From contig JAKAMH010000020.1 of the NCBI GenBank assembly GCA_021813005.1, positions 1 through 13,125 of the forward strand: 13,125 nucleotides of DNA, written 5' to 3'. The notes beneath the pieces are model-generated. The model saw only the letters and a list, made by a program, of their open reading frames with translations, had not been told where the DNA came from and ran no database searches. How positions within the stretch are numbered: position 1 is the first letter of the stretch; each line of letters starts with the position of its first letter. Positions 6,034 to 12,770 of the stretch are shown here, piece after piece. A program made the position numbers and the translations under genes. This DNA comes from a bacterium. GTDB taxonomy: Bacteria; Patescibacteriota; Microgenomatia; Levybacterales; UBA12049.

Positions 6034-7158
6034 TTATGACTTCTTGTAAATGTAGAAGAAGTCTTTATTATACCCATGCAGATAGGCGTATCCGCCGTTG
6101 TGCATATCTTTAAGAAGTGGATAATAGGTATAATTTCCGTTTCCGTCTGAAGTATAAAGAATGAAACGAACCCAATAGGGATTTATATCAAGCTGCATTG
6201 CATTTACTGCTCCCGCCCTTTGTAGGGCAATTGCCAATGTATGAGGAACAAGCGAGTTCCCCACAGCATATATGAGATTGCCGTTTTTTGTAATGCCGAT
6301 ACCGGATCGCCAGGTATACATAGAATTTGTCGTTGTCCTACCCCAGGTATCCGCACTCTTCTCGACGAAAGGGGTAATTTGTCCGCCTTTGACCAAGAAG
6401 GCGCCATTCTGGCGTATACCGATAATATCTTTTCCAAATGACTGCCCTTTATAATCAACTATACTGGCTCTTCCGCTTGAAGAAACAAGCAAAGTTGCCA
6501 GTCCTTCCCTCAGTGGTACATAGGTTTTATTTCCTACAATCATGCCATAATGTCCATCCTTTTCCATAAAACCACCATTAAAAACCGCGACCAGGGTGTT
6601 TGCTTTCTGGATTGATTTTGGAACTATACCCGGACCGTATGCTCCATGTGACCCACCCGGATAGTATGTTCCTGCCTGCACTCCGACATTCAACTCTTGC
6701 AGATTCATTTTAACCAAAGAAACAACAGCATATGGACGCTCAGTATCAGGTCTGATAAATGTTTTGGCAAGTACCGTCTGGCCCGGAAATAATTTTTCAG
6801 GAATAGTCTGCCATCTGCCTTCTGACGGAAAAGGTGGAATTTGCTTGCTTAAAGTCAAAGGAGGTAGTTGCATCATCTCGCTGCTGACTGAAGCATTTTT
6901 CACGGATGTACTGGCTAACGCAGAGGTAAAAATATTGGCATTCCTTTTTTGGTAACTATAGCGGAATTTTTGCAGATCGTCACTGACTGCAAAATACCAA
7001 GATTCAAGTGTAATTGTATTTTTACTTCCAAGTAGGGGTCGTAAAATAGTGTCTGCGGCCTGTGCAGCTACAGCTGAATCACTGGCTGAAACAAGATATA
7101 CCATGACTAAAAACAGTACAAAAACCACACCAGTTAAAATGGTTGTCCTTCTTTTCAT
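6034..7158 (-). CDS. Membrane-anchored phosphodiester glycosidase-like (NAGPA domain) protein
   Basis: The protein is 374 aa. A signal anchor (MKRRTTILTGVVFVLFLVMV, 1-24) is followed by a linker and a NAGPA-family domain (PF09992 type) at about 130-372. Recognisable motifs are VAVFNGGFMEKDG (190-202, the family's NGGF), RSGIGITKNG (284-293) and AMQLDINPYW (319-328). In human uncovering enzyme and in many bacterial relatives the last motif is a D-G-G type; here it is LDINPYW, a subfamily variant. Family members cleave N-acetylglucosamine-phosphodiester bonds, and bacterial ones have been linked to wall glycopolymer or capsule maintenance. Substrate is unknown here. It has no Shine-Dalgarno site. 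It diverges from the response regulator gene across a palindromic promoter region, suggesting shared control. Confidence 0.8.
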   Translation of the reverse strand: MKRRTTILTGVVFVLFLVMVYLVSASDSAVAAQAADTILRPLLGSKNTITLESWYFAVSDDLQKFRYSYQKRNANIFTSALASTSVKNASVSSEMMQLPPLTLSKQIPPFPSEGRWQTIPEKLFPGQTVLAKTFIRPDTERPYAVVSLVKMNLQELNVGVQAGTYYPGGSHGAYGPGIVPKSIQKANTLVAVFNGGFMEKDGHYGMIVGNKTYVPLREGLATLLVSSSGRASIVDYKGQSFGKDIIGIRQNGAFLVKGGQITPFVEKSADTWGRTTTNSMYTWRSGIGITKNGNLIYAVGNSLVPHTLAIALQRAGAVNAMQLDINPYWVRFILYTSDGNGNYTYYPLLKDMHNGGYAYLHGYNKDFFYIYKKS

Positions 7159-7167
7159 AAACTTGAA

Positions 7168-7194
7168 ACGTATAATTGTCTAACTATTATACGT
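7168..7194. promoter_or_regulatory. Palindromic divergent promoter/operator
   Basis: ACGTATAAT (7168-7176) and ATTATACGT (7186-7194) form a perfect 9-bp inverted repeat with a 9-bp spacer. TATAAT occurs on the plus strand at 7171-7176 and on the minus strand at 7191-7186. The minus -10 lies 27 nt before the glycosidase ATG and has TTTATT at 17 bp as a poor -35. For the plus strand, TTGAAA (7163-7168) with TATTAT (7185-7190) at 16 bp is an alternative promoter. The two polymerase sites overlap, so they should exclude each other. Binding by the adjacent response regulator is an inference. Confidence 0.5.
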
Positions 7195-7271
7195 AAATTC
7201 AGGTGGGAATAAAATGAAAATTTTTGACGCTGATTAGCCAAAATCTCATGTTATTTTCATCTTCTTTCCAG

Positions 7272-7277
7272 TATACT
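7272..7277 (+). promoter_or_regulatory. Leaderless -10 box of the response regulator gene
   Basis: TATACT is followed by six bases and the ATG at 7284, the same spacing seen at three other genes in this window. A transcript would begin at or next to the start codon. No good -35 is present at 16-18 bp. Confidence 0.5.
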
Positions 7278-7283
7278 GCGCGT

Positions 7284-7958
7284 ATGCACTTACTCATTGT
7301 AGAAGATGAAGAAAAAATTGCCAACTTTTTAAGACGCGGTTTTCTGGAAGAACGGTACGCGGTGGATATCGCCAAGGATGGTGAGGAAGCACTCTACAAA
7401 TTTGAAATTAATGAATACGACTGTATCATCCTTGACGTAATGATACCTAAACTGGATGGCATTAGTGTATGCCGAAAAATCAGAGAGAAAAGTACCGGTA
7501 TCCCGATCCTGCTATTAACCGCCAAAACAGCTGTAGAGGATAAGATAACCGGACTTGACGCCGGAGCAGATGATTATGTCATCAAACCATTTTCTTTTGC
7601 TGAGTTAACAGCCAGGATCAGGGCTCTGGTAAGGCGAGGGAAAAAAGCTGATCCCGTTATCCTGACATTTGATAATCTGACACTCAATCCCGCGACAAAA
7701 ACTGCAACACGGGGCGGAAAAAATATAATTCTTACCACACGAGAATACGCTCTTTTGGAGTATCTCATGCGCCACCCAAACACCGTTATCACCAAAACGC
7801 AGTTGCTTGAACATATCTGGGATTACAACTATGAAGGTTTTTCCAATATTGTCGAAACGTATGTTAAATATCTGAGGAAGAAGCTAAAAACTACCCCGCA
7901 GGAAAAAGAAATTATTCATACTATGCGAGGATCAGGATATATTTTAAAATTGCCGTAA
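7284..7958 (+). CDS. OmpR/PhoB-family response regulator
   Basis: The protein is 224 aa from ATG 7284; an upstream TTG at 7224 would add 20 residues unlike the family and is rejected. The receiver domain (1-118) has the acidic pair E7/D8, phospho-acceptor D51 (IILDVMIPKLDG), T79 in LLLTA and K101 in KPF, so it should be phosphorylatable. A winged-helix DNA-binding domain (about 125-223) shows TTREYALLEYLMRHPN, the VETYVKYLRKKL recognition-helix region and MRGSGYIL wing. Its stop and the kinase start form TAATATG, so the two are co-translated. It probably regulates this operon and may bind the palindrome at 7168-7194. Targets and signal are unknown. Confidence 0.93.
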   Translation: MHLLIVEDEEKIANFLRRGFLEERYAVDIAKDGEEALYKFEINEYDCIILDVMIPKLDGISVCRKIREKSTGIPILLLTAKTAVEDKITGLDAGADDYVIKPFSFAELTARIRALVRRGKKADPVILTFDNLTLNPATKTATRGGKNIILTTREYALLEYLMRHPNTVITKTQLLEHIWDYNYEGFSNIVETYVKYLRKKLKTTPQEKEIIHTMRGSGYILKLP

Positions 7959-7959
7959 T

Positions 7960-8976
7960 ATGTTTAAAAAAGCCCAGGTACAACTAACCCTTTTTTATTC
8001 AATACTTTTCCTGCTTCTTTTCTGGATATTTAGCTTTGGTTTATACTTCTGGATGGATCATTCATTTGGTGAAAGATATATAAGTCGTGTAAGACAGGCA
8101 CAGCAACAAACCGGCCAGCATGAAGGTGTGTTTGAAGATACAAAAACTGCCATCGTAACTATTGCGGGAGATGTCGCGCTTGACCAATTACGGGATATTC
8201 TGCTTGCCCTCAATGGGGCTTTCATTTTAATCATCCCTACCCTTTCATGGTTTTTGGCAAAGAAAACACTTGAGCCAATCGTCATTGCCCATGAACAACA
8301 GAAGCAATTTGTCTCCGACGCGTCCCATGAACTAAAAACACCATTATCAATTATGGCAGGAAAAATGGAAGTGATTCTGAAAAAAGATCGGACAAACAGG
8401 GATTATAAGCAAACAATTATCAGTAACAAGGAGGAGGTTAGCAGACTGACCGGTCTGGTTGAAAGTCTGTTATTCTTGGCGCGGGATGACCAGGGTAAGT
8501 ATGTCATGCAAGCTGAAGCTGTAGACCTCACAGATATAATAAATGCGGTATGTGCACAGCTTCAGCATAGAATAAAGGATAAAAATATCGCTATTCACTT
8601 AAGATCAACAAATGATAACCTTATCGTTTCCGGACAGGAAGATCTGCTTCAACAATTATTTTTTAACCTCCTGGACAATGCCATCAAATACACTCCGTCT
8701 TTAGGAACTGTTTGGGTCACTCTCAAAAAAACCAAACAGGCAGCGCTTGTGAGTATCCGTGATTCTGGTATCGGTATCCCCCACCCGGAACTGAAAAAGG
8801 TCTTTGATCGGTTCTACCGCGTCGACCCTGCCCGCTCAAGTTCTAAAGGATACGGACTGGGCCTATCAATTGCCCGAACAGTTGTAGAAAAACACAAAGG
8901 CAAAATCGAGATCACTTCAGTAGAGGGAAAAGGAACAACCGTTACTGTTCTCTTACCCTATTATGAATCCAGATAA
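7960..8976 (+). CDS. Short sensor histidine kinase without HAMP or sensor fold
   Basis: The protein is 338 aa. TM1 is at about 10-31 and TM2 at about 83-100, enclosing an extracytoplasmic loop of only ~50 residues that is rich in Gln and charged residues. The H-box FVSDASHELKTPLS has H123 as phospho-acceptor, only about 23 residues after TM2, so no full HAMP domain fits. The ATPase domain has the N-box (N236 and N240 in FNLLDNAIKYT), G1 DSGIGIP (268-274), F-box FDRFYR (282-287) and G2 GYGLGLS (297-303). All catalytic boxes are intact. The small loop suggests sensing of a membrane or envelope state or of a protein partner, as in intramembrane-sensing kinases; the adjoining membrane protein is a candidate partner. 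Confidence 0.93.
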   Translation: MFKKAQVQLTLFYSILFLLLFWIFSFGLYFWMDHSFGERYISRVRQAQQQTGQHEGVFEDTKTAIVTIAGDVALDQLRDILLALNGAFILIIPTLSWFLAKKTLEPIVIAHEQQKQFVSDASHELKTPLSIMAGKMEVILKKDRTNRDYKQTIISNKEEVSRLTGLVESLLFLARDDQGKYVMQAEAVDLTDIINAVCAQLQHRIKDKNIAIHLRSTNDNLIVSGQEDLLQQLFFNLLDNAIKYTPSLGTVWVTLKKTKQAALVSIRDSGIGIPHPELKKVFDRFYRVDPARSSSKGYGLGLSIARTVVEKHKGKIEITSVEGKGTTVTVLLPYYESR

Positions 8977-9046
8977 AACGACAGTATCTACTACTGCTAC
9001 AGTCGCGCTATTTATTTTTGCAAGAAATAAAGGATAGAGAAAGCTA

Positions 9047-9076
9047 TTGTTTAGTAAACAAAATTAATGATATTAT
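9047..9076 (+). promoter_or_regulatory. Candidate internal promoter before the COG4705-like gene
   Basis: TTGTTT (9047-9052) and TATTAT (9071-9076) are 18 bp apart in the 113-bp gap after the kinase gene; transcription would start a few bases before ATG 9090. The same gap has an A/T-rich hairpin, TTTATTT (9011-9017) with AAATAAA (9025-9031), too weak to call a terminator. The match to consensus is modest. Confidence 0.3.
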
Positions 9077-9089
9077 GTATTTCTCACGT

Positions 9090-9860
9090 ATGTTTCTCAA
9101 AAAAATATTTTCAGTAAAAACTTTGAGAAAAGTCCCGGAGATAACTATCTTTTTTTGGATTATTAAACTCCTCACCACTGCAGTGGGAGAATCCACTTCA
9201 GATTTTATGGTGCATCATATTGATCCTGTAATCGCAGTCATCATAGGGTTTATAGGCTTTGTCATCACAATAGCATTTCAGTTTCGGGTCAGGAAATACA
9301 TTGCCTGGATATATTGGCTGGCTGTAACAATGGTAGCTGTTTTCGGCACCATGGCAGCAGATGTCGTCCATATCGTCTTGGGAGTGCCTTACCTCATTTC
9401 AACAATTTGTTTTGCGATTGCACTGACAATTATTTTTGTGATTTGGTACAAAGTCGAGCGGACTCTTTCGATCCACAGTATTATAAATCCCAGACGTGAG
9501 CTATTTTACTGGCTCGCTATTATTACCACCTTCGCGCTGGGGACCGCGACCGGAGATATGACGGCAATAACTCTCAACTTGGGATATTTAACCTCAGGTG
9601 TCCTCTTTGCATTGATATTTGCTGTCCCACTTGTCGCTTACAAAATCTTCAAAGTAAACGAAGTGGCCACCTTCTGGGCGGCGTATATTGTTACCAGACC
9701 ACTGGGAGCCTCTTTTGCCGACTGGCTTGGCAGAACCCCTGATTTGGGAGGTATAGGATTTGGAACCGGAAAAACAAGTATCGTTTTGACTATTTTCATT
9801 GTTATCTTTGTTGCATTTCTTACACTTTCTCATGTGGATATAAAAGGGAGTAAGGAATAA
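9090..9860 (+). CDS. COG4705-like polytopic membrane protein
   Basis: The protein is 256 aa from ATG 9090; ATG 9075 and a TTG at 9018 are in frame but add hydrophilic residues not usual for the family. Residues after the start (KTLRKVPEITIFFWIIKLL) match COG4705 proteins, described only as uncharacterised membrane-anchored proteins. About eight TM segments are expected. A G-x4-D signature occurs four times, at G33/D38 (TTAVGESTSD), G86/D91 (AVFGTMAAD), G151/D156 (ALGTATGD) and G206/D211 (PLGASFAD), each in a TM helix, so the protein is built from four related helix-hairpin units. Acidic residues buried in helices suggest ion or metal handling, but that is an inference. It lies between a two-component system and a PAP2 phosphatase and may be their transport or sensory partner. 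Confidence 0.8.
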   Translation: MFLKKIFSVKTLRKVPEITIFFWIIKLLTTAVGESTSDFMVHHIDPVIAVIIGFIGFVITIAFQFRVRKYIAWIYWLAVTMVAVFGTMAADVVHIVLGVPYLISTICFAIALTIIFVIWYKVERTLSIHSIINPRRELFYWLAIITTFALGTATGDMTAITLNLGYLTSGVLFALIFAVPLVAYKIFKVNEVATFWAAYIVTRPLGASFADWLGRTPDLGGIGFGTGKTSIVLTIFIVIFVAFLTLSHVDIKGSKE

Positions 9861-9876
9861 TCGCCTGTTTCATTTT

Positions 9877-10359
9877 ATGAATATAGTTATTATTCTCACC
9901 GCCAAATATTTGTTTATCGCCTCCGTAGCCATCTTCCTGCTATACTTTGCATACCTGTGGAAAATGCAGAAAGCACTGTTTTTCTCATTATTCAAACTCT
10001 CGATGATTTCCCTTCCTCTCGTATTACTCGTAGCAAAAATCTGCAGTCATTTAATTTTTGATCCCAGACCATTTGTTGTTGAACATGTAAAGCCTCTCAT
10101 TCCCCATATCGCAGATAATGGATTTCCCTCAGATCATATGCTTCTGACTATGGCACTGGCATCTGTAATATATCTTTATAACCGCAAACTGGGTATTATA
10201 TTGGCTGTAATGGCGATTCTGGTGGGATCTGCCCGAGTACTCGCCAAAGTACACCACGTAGAAGATATCATTGGGAGTGCCGTAATTGCAGTTGGAGTAA
10301 TCGGAATAGTTTATTTCTTGGGAAAAAAATTCTATAACAAGTTTTTTGATTTGTCATAG
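9877..10359 (+). CDS. PAP2 phosphatase, BcrC/undecaprenyl-diphosphatase type
   Basis: The protein is 160 aa, short for the family, with about five TM segments. The three PAP2 motifs are present: K54 with RP at 64-65 (FDPRPF), GFPSDHM (82-88, H87 catalytic) and SARVLAKVHHVED (118-130, R120, H126, D130). PSDH in place of PSGH is typical of the BcrC/YbjG undecaprenyl-pyrophosphate phosphatases, which recycle the lipid carrier of wall synthesis at the outer face of the membrane and give bacitracin tolerance. It starts 16 nt after the COG4705-like gene and no Shine-Dalgarno site is close, so it is probably the last gene of the two-component operon. The substrate call is family-based. Confidence 0.88.
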   Translation: MNIVIILTAKYLFIASVAIFLLYFAYLWKMQKALFFSLFKLSMISLPLVLLVAKICSHLIFDPRPFVVEHVKPLIPHIADNGFPSDHMLLTMALASVIYLYNRKLGIILAVMAILVGSARVLAKVHHVEDIIGSAVIAVGVIGIVYFLGKKFYNKFFDLS

Positions 10360-10365
10360 AATTGG

Positions 10366-10419
10366 TATACTCGCGTGCTCACCCTGACTGCTAAGTTCAC
10401 GAGGGTGATTACACCAACT
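10366..10419 (+). promoter_or_regulatory. Promoter and SD-sequestering leader of a truncated gene
   Basis: TGGTATACT (extended -10, TATACT at 10366-10371) lies just after the PAP2 stop. The leader has TCACCCT (10379-10385), which pairs perfectly with AGGGTGA (10402-10408), with an inner ACT/AGT helix. The right arm is the Shine-Dalgarno site (GAGGGTGATT at 10401-10410), about ten bases before ATG 10420. Hiding the ribosome site in this way is typical of autoregulated genes such as ribosomal protein operons. Confidence 0.5.
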
Positions 10420-10452
10420 ATGGTAGAGAAACGAAAATGGGTTACCAGATAA
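10420..10452 (+). pseudogene. Truncated gene head resembling the start of ribosomal protein L13
   Basis: ATG 10420 gives MVEKRKW, then enters the reversed 3' end of the methyltransferase gene and stops at TAA 10450-10452. An ERKW or KRKW followed by YVIDA is how many L13 proteins begin, and the structured leader upstream suits a ribosomal protein. Seven codons are too few for a firm identity. An in-frame GTG at 10375 would give a longer 25-residue peptide but falls before the predicted transcript start. The break is at about 10441. Confidence 0.35.
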
Positions 10453-11053
10453 ACGGAATCAATCTCTTAGTCTGCTTCATGTACTGAGGATATTCTTTGG
10501 GAAATGTATGAGTCATCAGACGCTCCTCTGCTGTCAGGCGAAAGAGTATTACGACAAAGACGATGATACAGATAAACACCTCCAAAACAGACCTGTACTG
10601 TATGAGAGTGGCCAGAAGCAAAAGCAGCAGTCCGGCATAAATGGGATGGCGTATATATGCATACACACCTCTGGTTACCAGCTCATGCCCTTGTTTGACA
10701 TCAAGCCCAGAGCTCCAGTTTCGGCCAAGCGTCCGTCGTGCTAGGACGGCGACCGTTAATCCCGCTGCACCGAGAAGCACACTCACTGTTCCAGCGAAAA
10801 TCGACTGCGTAGGCGAAGAATGGGCAAGAAAATTACACCCCACCCATGTCCACTGACAGGCAGGAAGATGCAGAGAGTTATGCAGTGTAAAGCGATCAAT
10901 CAGTAGCAGGGCGAGTATGAGAAATATTCCTCCCCGGAGGCTGACTATACTGAATCGTCTTTCCTTTGTCGGTTTGACGTTTTTCCAGTTGATAGTCCAG
11001 TAAAAAAGAAAGATCCCCCAAAATATAAGCAGCACCACCTCTGGTAATGTCAT
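10442..11053 (-). CDS. ICMT/PEMT-family membrane methyltransferase
   Basis: The protein is 203 aa with about five TM segments. The C-terminal half has the isoprenylcysteine carboxyl methyltransferase/phospholipid methyltransferase signature: LGRNWSSG (109-116), GHELVTRGVYAYIRHP (122-137) then IYAG, the EE pair at 176-177, and a final FPKEYPQYMKQTKRLIPFIW block. These positions bind SAM and the lipid-like methyl acceptor in the family. Bacterial members act on unknown isoprenoid or lipid substrates, so the acceptor is not assignable. The N-terminal half (1-100) is a less conserved membrane region with three Cys/Trp-rich loop residues near 66-73. A near-consensus promoter ends six bases before the ATG, supporting this start. 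The gene is monocistronic and its 3' end abuts a broken gene head. Confidence 0.85.
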   Translation of the reverse strand: MTLPEVVLLIFWGIFLFYWTINWKNVKPTKERRFSIVSLRGGIFLILALLLIDRFTLHNSLHLPACQWTWVGCNFLAHSSPTQSIFAGTVSVLLGAAGLTVAVLARRTLGRNWSSGLDVKQGHELVTRGVYAYIRHPIYAGLLLLLLATLIQYRSVLEVFICIIVFVVILFRLTAEERLMTHTFPKEYPQYMKQTKRLIPFIW

Positions 11054-11059
11054 AGATGC

Positions 11060-11088
11060 AGTATACTCAAATCCCTCATATATGCCAA
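11060..11088 (-). promoter_or_regulatory. Leaderless promoter of the methyltransferase gene
   Basis: On the minus strand TTGGCA (11088-11083) and TATACT (11065-11060) are 17 bp apart, five of six matches each. Six bases separate the -10 from the ATG at 11053, so the mRNA should begin at or very near the start codon. Confidence 0.7.
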
Positions 11089-11147
11089 GAGCATCACGAC
11101 ACCTTAATATATGTTTGACAATGAATATAAGATGTAATATGCATAAT

Positions 11148-11177
11148 TTGCCTAATCACAGCTGAGCATTATATACT
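11148..11177 (+). promoter_or_regulatory. Promoter of the four-TM protein gene
   Basis: TTGCCT (11148-11153) and TATACT (11172-11177) are 18 bp apart and the ATG follows eight bases later, again leaderless. An additional TTGACA at 11115-11120 has no matching -10 at 16-18 bp. Confidence 0.5.
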
Positions 11178-11185
11178 CTAATTAC

Positions 11186-11956
11186 ATGAAGAAAACACTA
11201 CTCATGGCGCTTGGCTTTAGTCTGGCATTTGGTTTCGGAGCGTATGCAGTTGAATTTATTCCACTTTTGGTGATTGGACTTCCACTTGCAATCTTCTCAG
11301 GTAGTGGACTTATCCTAATAATGTTTTTTGGGTTTGTAGTGTTTTACCTCGTTCCGACAATTAATGCGTTCATACTATTTCCCATCTTATGGATTGCAAA
11401 TGTAATATTTTTTAGAAGATATGTAAAAAAGGAAAAAATGCTCCCACTCAGTGTTGTATCACTAATATGCATAAGTGGACTTGTATTATTTACGATACTT
11501 ACGCCTCCAGCAATATACATGCGATACCTTAGTTTTCAGTCTAGCAGTCAACAGAAATTACTGGATCAAATTCATGTGTCTGTTGAAGATGAAAAAATTA
11601 CGAGGGTTAATAACGCACCCAGGTTCACGTATCTATATACCTTCAAATATAAAATTAATAATCCAACAAAGGAAAATATAAAGATACGAAATATAATCAT
11701 AGAGCCGGGAAATGGCATAAGGAGTTCAATACCAAATAAAGGGCCTATTGAAGAAGTTGTTGACATTGTTAATCTGCATCCGGGTGATAATACAATCTCC
11801 GGCAGTTTTCATATAGACAGACCAACTAAATATGATAAGTATCCTGACAATAATCTTTTCCCATTGGATTTATATATCTCAACAACTAACTACGATAAAA
11901 ATATAAGGATTTACTCATCATCCCCTGAATGGAGAAAAATATTCACAATACAATAA
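11186..11956 (+). CDS. Four-TM membrane protein with soluble C-terminal domain, unknown
   Basis: The protein is 256 aa. Four hydrophobic segments lie at about 5-30, 32-55, 58-76 and 86-106, followed by a soluble domain (110-256) that is beta-rich and Asn/Ile/Lys-rich (for example YLYTFKYKINNPTKENIKIR), with an NPTKENIKIRNIIIEPG-type strand pattern resembling Ig-like folds. No catalytic motif or named domain is recognised. The gene is clearly more A/T-rich than TfoX-like and methyltransferase neighbours, so it may have been acquired separately. It stands alone with its own promoter; the downstream region is AT-rich without a clear terminator. Confidence 0.7.
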   Translation: MKKTLLMALGFSLAFGFGAYAVEFIPLLVIGLPLAIFSGSGLILIMFFGFVVFYLVPTINAFILFPILWIANVIFFRRYVKKEKMLPLSVVSLICISGLVLFTILTPPAIYMRYLSFQSSSQQKLLDQIHVSVEDEKITRVNNAPRFTYLYTFKYKINNPTKENIKIRNIIIEPGNGIRSSIPNKGPIEEVVDIVNLHPGDNTISGSFHIDRPTKYDKYPDNNLFPLDLYISTTNYDKNIRIYSSSPEWRKIFTIQ

Positions 11957-12004
11957 TATAATTTATTTTTACATGTTTGATTACGCATAGGACATTATGG
12001 AATT

Positions 12005-12013
12005 TGTTATACT
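12005..12013 (+). promoter_or_regulatory. Extended -10 promoter of the TfoX-like gene
   Basis: TGTTATACT is an extended -10 (TATACT at 12008-12013); six bases then lead to ATG 12020. No -35 is evident. Confidence 0.5.
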
Positions 12014-12019
12014 CACTCT

Positions 12020-12349
12020 ATGGCGACGAGTCAGAAGACGATAGAGTTCCTCTTTGAGCAGATTGCAGGGGCTGGCCTGCTTCGCTACCGGAAGATGTTT
12101 GGGGAGTATGCGGTGTACCTAAATGAAAAAGTTGTGGGTTTTGTCTGCAATGATAAGCTCTTTGTGAAACCGACAGAGGCGGGGCGGGAATACATCGGCG
12201 AGCCGGAAGAAGCTCCTGCTTATCCGGGCTCCAAGATGTATTTTTATATAAGCACAGATCTCTGGGAAGATAGAGAGTGGATTACGGAGCTCATCGTGCG
12301 GACTGCAGACGCCCTCCCCCTCCCCAAACCTACGAATAAAAGAAAGTAG
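12020..12349 (+). CDS. TfoX N-terminal domain protein
   Basis: The protein is 109 aa and consists of a TfoX_N domain only. Family features are the RKMFGEYAVYLNEKVVGFV block (residues about 24-42), DKLFVKP (45-51), EAPAYPGSKMYFYIS (63-77) and the LPLPKPTNKRK tail. In gamma-proteobacteria TfoX/Sxy activates competence genes with CRP through N- and C-terminal domains; stand-alone TfoX_N proteins elsewhere have no established role, so a competence function should not be assumed. It converges on the PIN toxin gene with one base between the stop codons, where AAGTAG-t-CTACTT (12344-12356) forms a small dyad. Confidence 0.88.
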   Translation: MATSQKTIEFLFEQIAGAGLLRYRKMFGEYAVYLNEKVVGFVCNDKLFVKPTEAGREYIGEPEEAPAYPGSKMYFYISTDLWEDREWITELIVRTADALPLPKPTNKRK

Positions 12350-12350
12350 T

Positions 12351-12770
12351 CTACTTCCCCTCAAGCACTCTTAAGAATTCTGTTACGGTGAGAATCGTAA
12401 TATTTTTATACTGTTTCAGGTCAAGCAGGTCACTGTCACCTGTAACGATATACTGAGCTTTTCCTTCCACAGCCGTCTCCAGAACTCTGTTGTCAGATGT
12501 ATCCCGTACCACATTGATCTCAGTCGTTGGCTGCACTACGCGGGTAAGTTGTTTTATTTTCTTTTCTGCAAGTCGCAGATGTAACGTGTCAAAATCAAAT
12601 TTTTTAGATAAGGTTTCTACAAGCTCTCCAAGAAGAACGGGCGAAGTCACCACGGAAAAAACTTTCTGGCTGGCGAGTTCCATAACCTGACCCGGCTTAC
12701 CACCAAACATGAGAGCGGAGACAAAAATATTGGTTTCGAGGACGACGATGTTAGAAAGATTTTTTACCAT
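12351..12770 (-). CDS. PIN-domain toxin with Glu in place of first catalytic Asp
   Basis: The protein is 139 aa from ATG 12770, which overlaps the antitoxin 3' end by 20 nt; a longer frame to 12851 would add 27 residues lying inside the antitoxin and is rejected. It matches the PIN-family toxins of the TIGR00305 type: VVLETNIFVSALMFGGKPGQ (9-28), SPVLLGEL with E49, RDTSDNRVLETA with D90/D93, and IVTGDSDLL with D112/D114. Such proteins are Mg-dependent ribonucleases, often cutting tRNA or rRNA. The first position of the acidic set, normally DTN, is E12-T-N here. Glu can still bind a metal, so activity may be altered rather than lost. Antidote is the RHH protein encoded just upstream. Confidence 0.88.
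   Translation of the reverse strand: MVKNLSNIVVLETNIFVSALMFGGKPGQVMELASQKVFSVVTSPVLLGELVETLSKKFDFDTLHLRLAEKKIKQLTRVVQPTTEINVVRDTSDNRVLETAVEGKAQYIVTGDSDLLDLKQYKNITILTVTEFLRVLEGK

Noticed and set aside
7224..7283. TTG start adding 20 residues to the response regulator
   Set aside because: The receiver domain begins exactly at ATG 7284, which has a -10 box six bases upstream.
9018..9089. TTG or ATG 9075 starts for the COG4705-like protein
   Set aside because: They add a hydrophilic leader unlike the family and would start before the predicted transcript start.
10379..10408. Anticodon-like loop CTGCTAA suggesting a tRNA-Ser
   Set aside because: The flanking bases do not form an anticodon stem and no acceptor, D or T arm is present; the SD-sequestering hairpin explains the pairing.
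12344..12356. AAGTAG/CTACTT dyad as a terminator
   Set aside because: Only six base pairs, a one-base loop, composed of the two stop-codon regions, and no T-tract on either strand.
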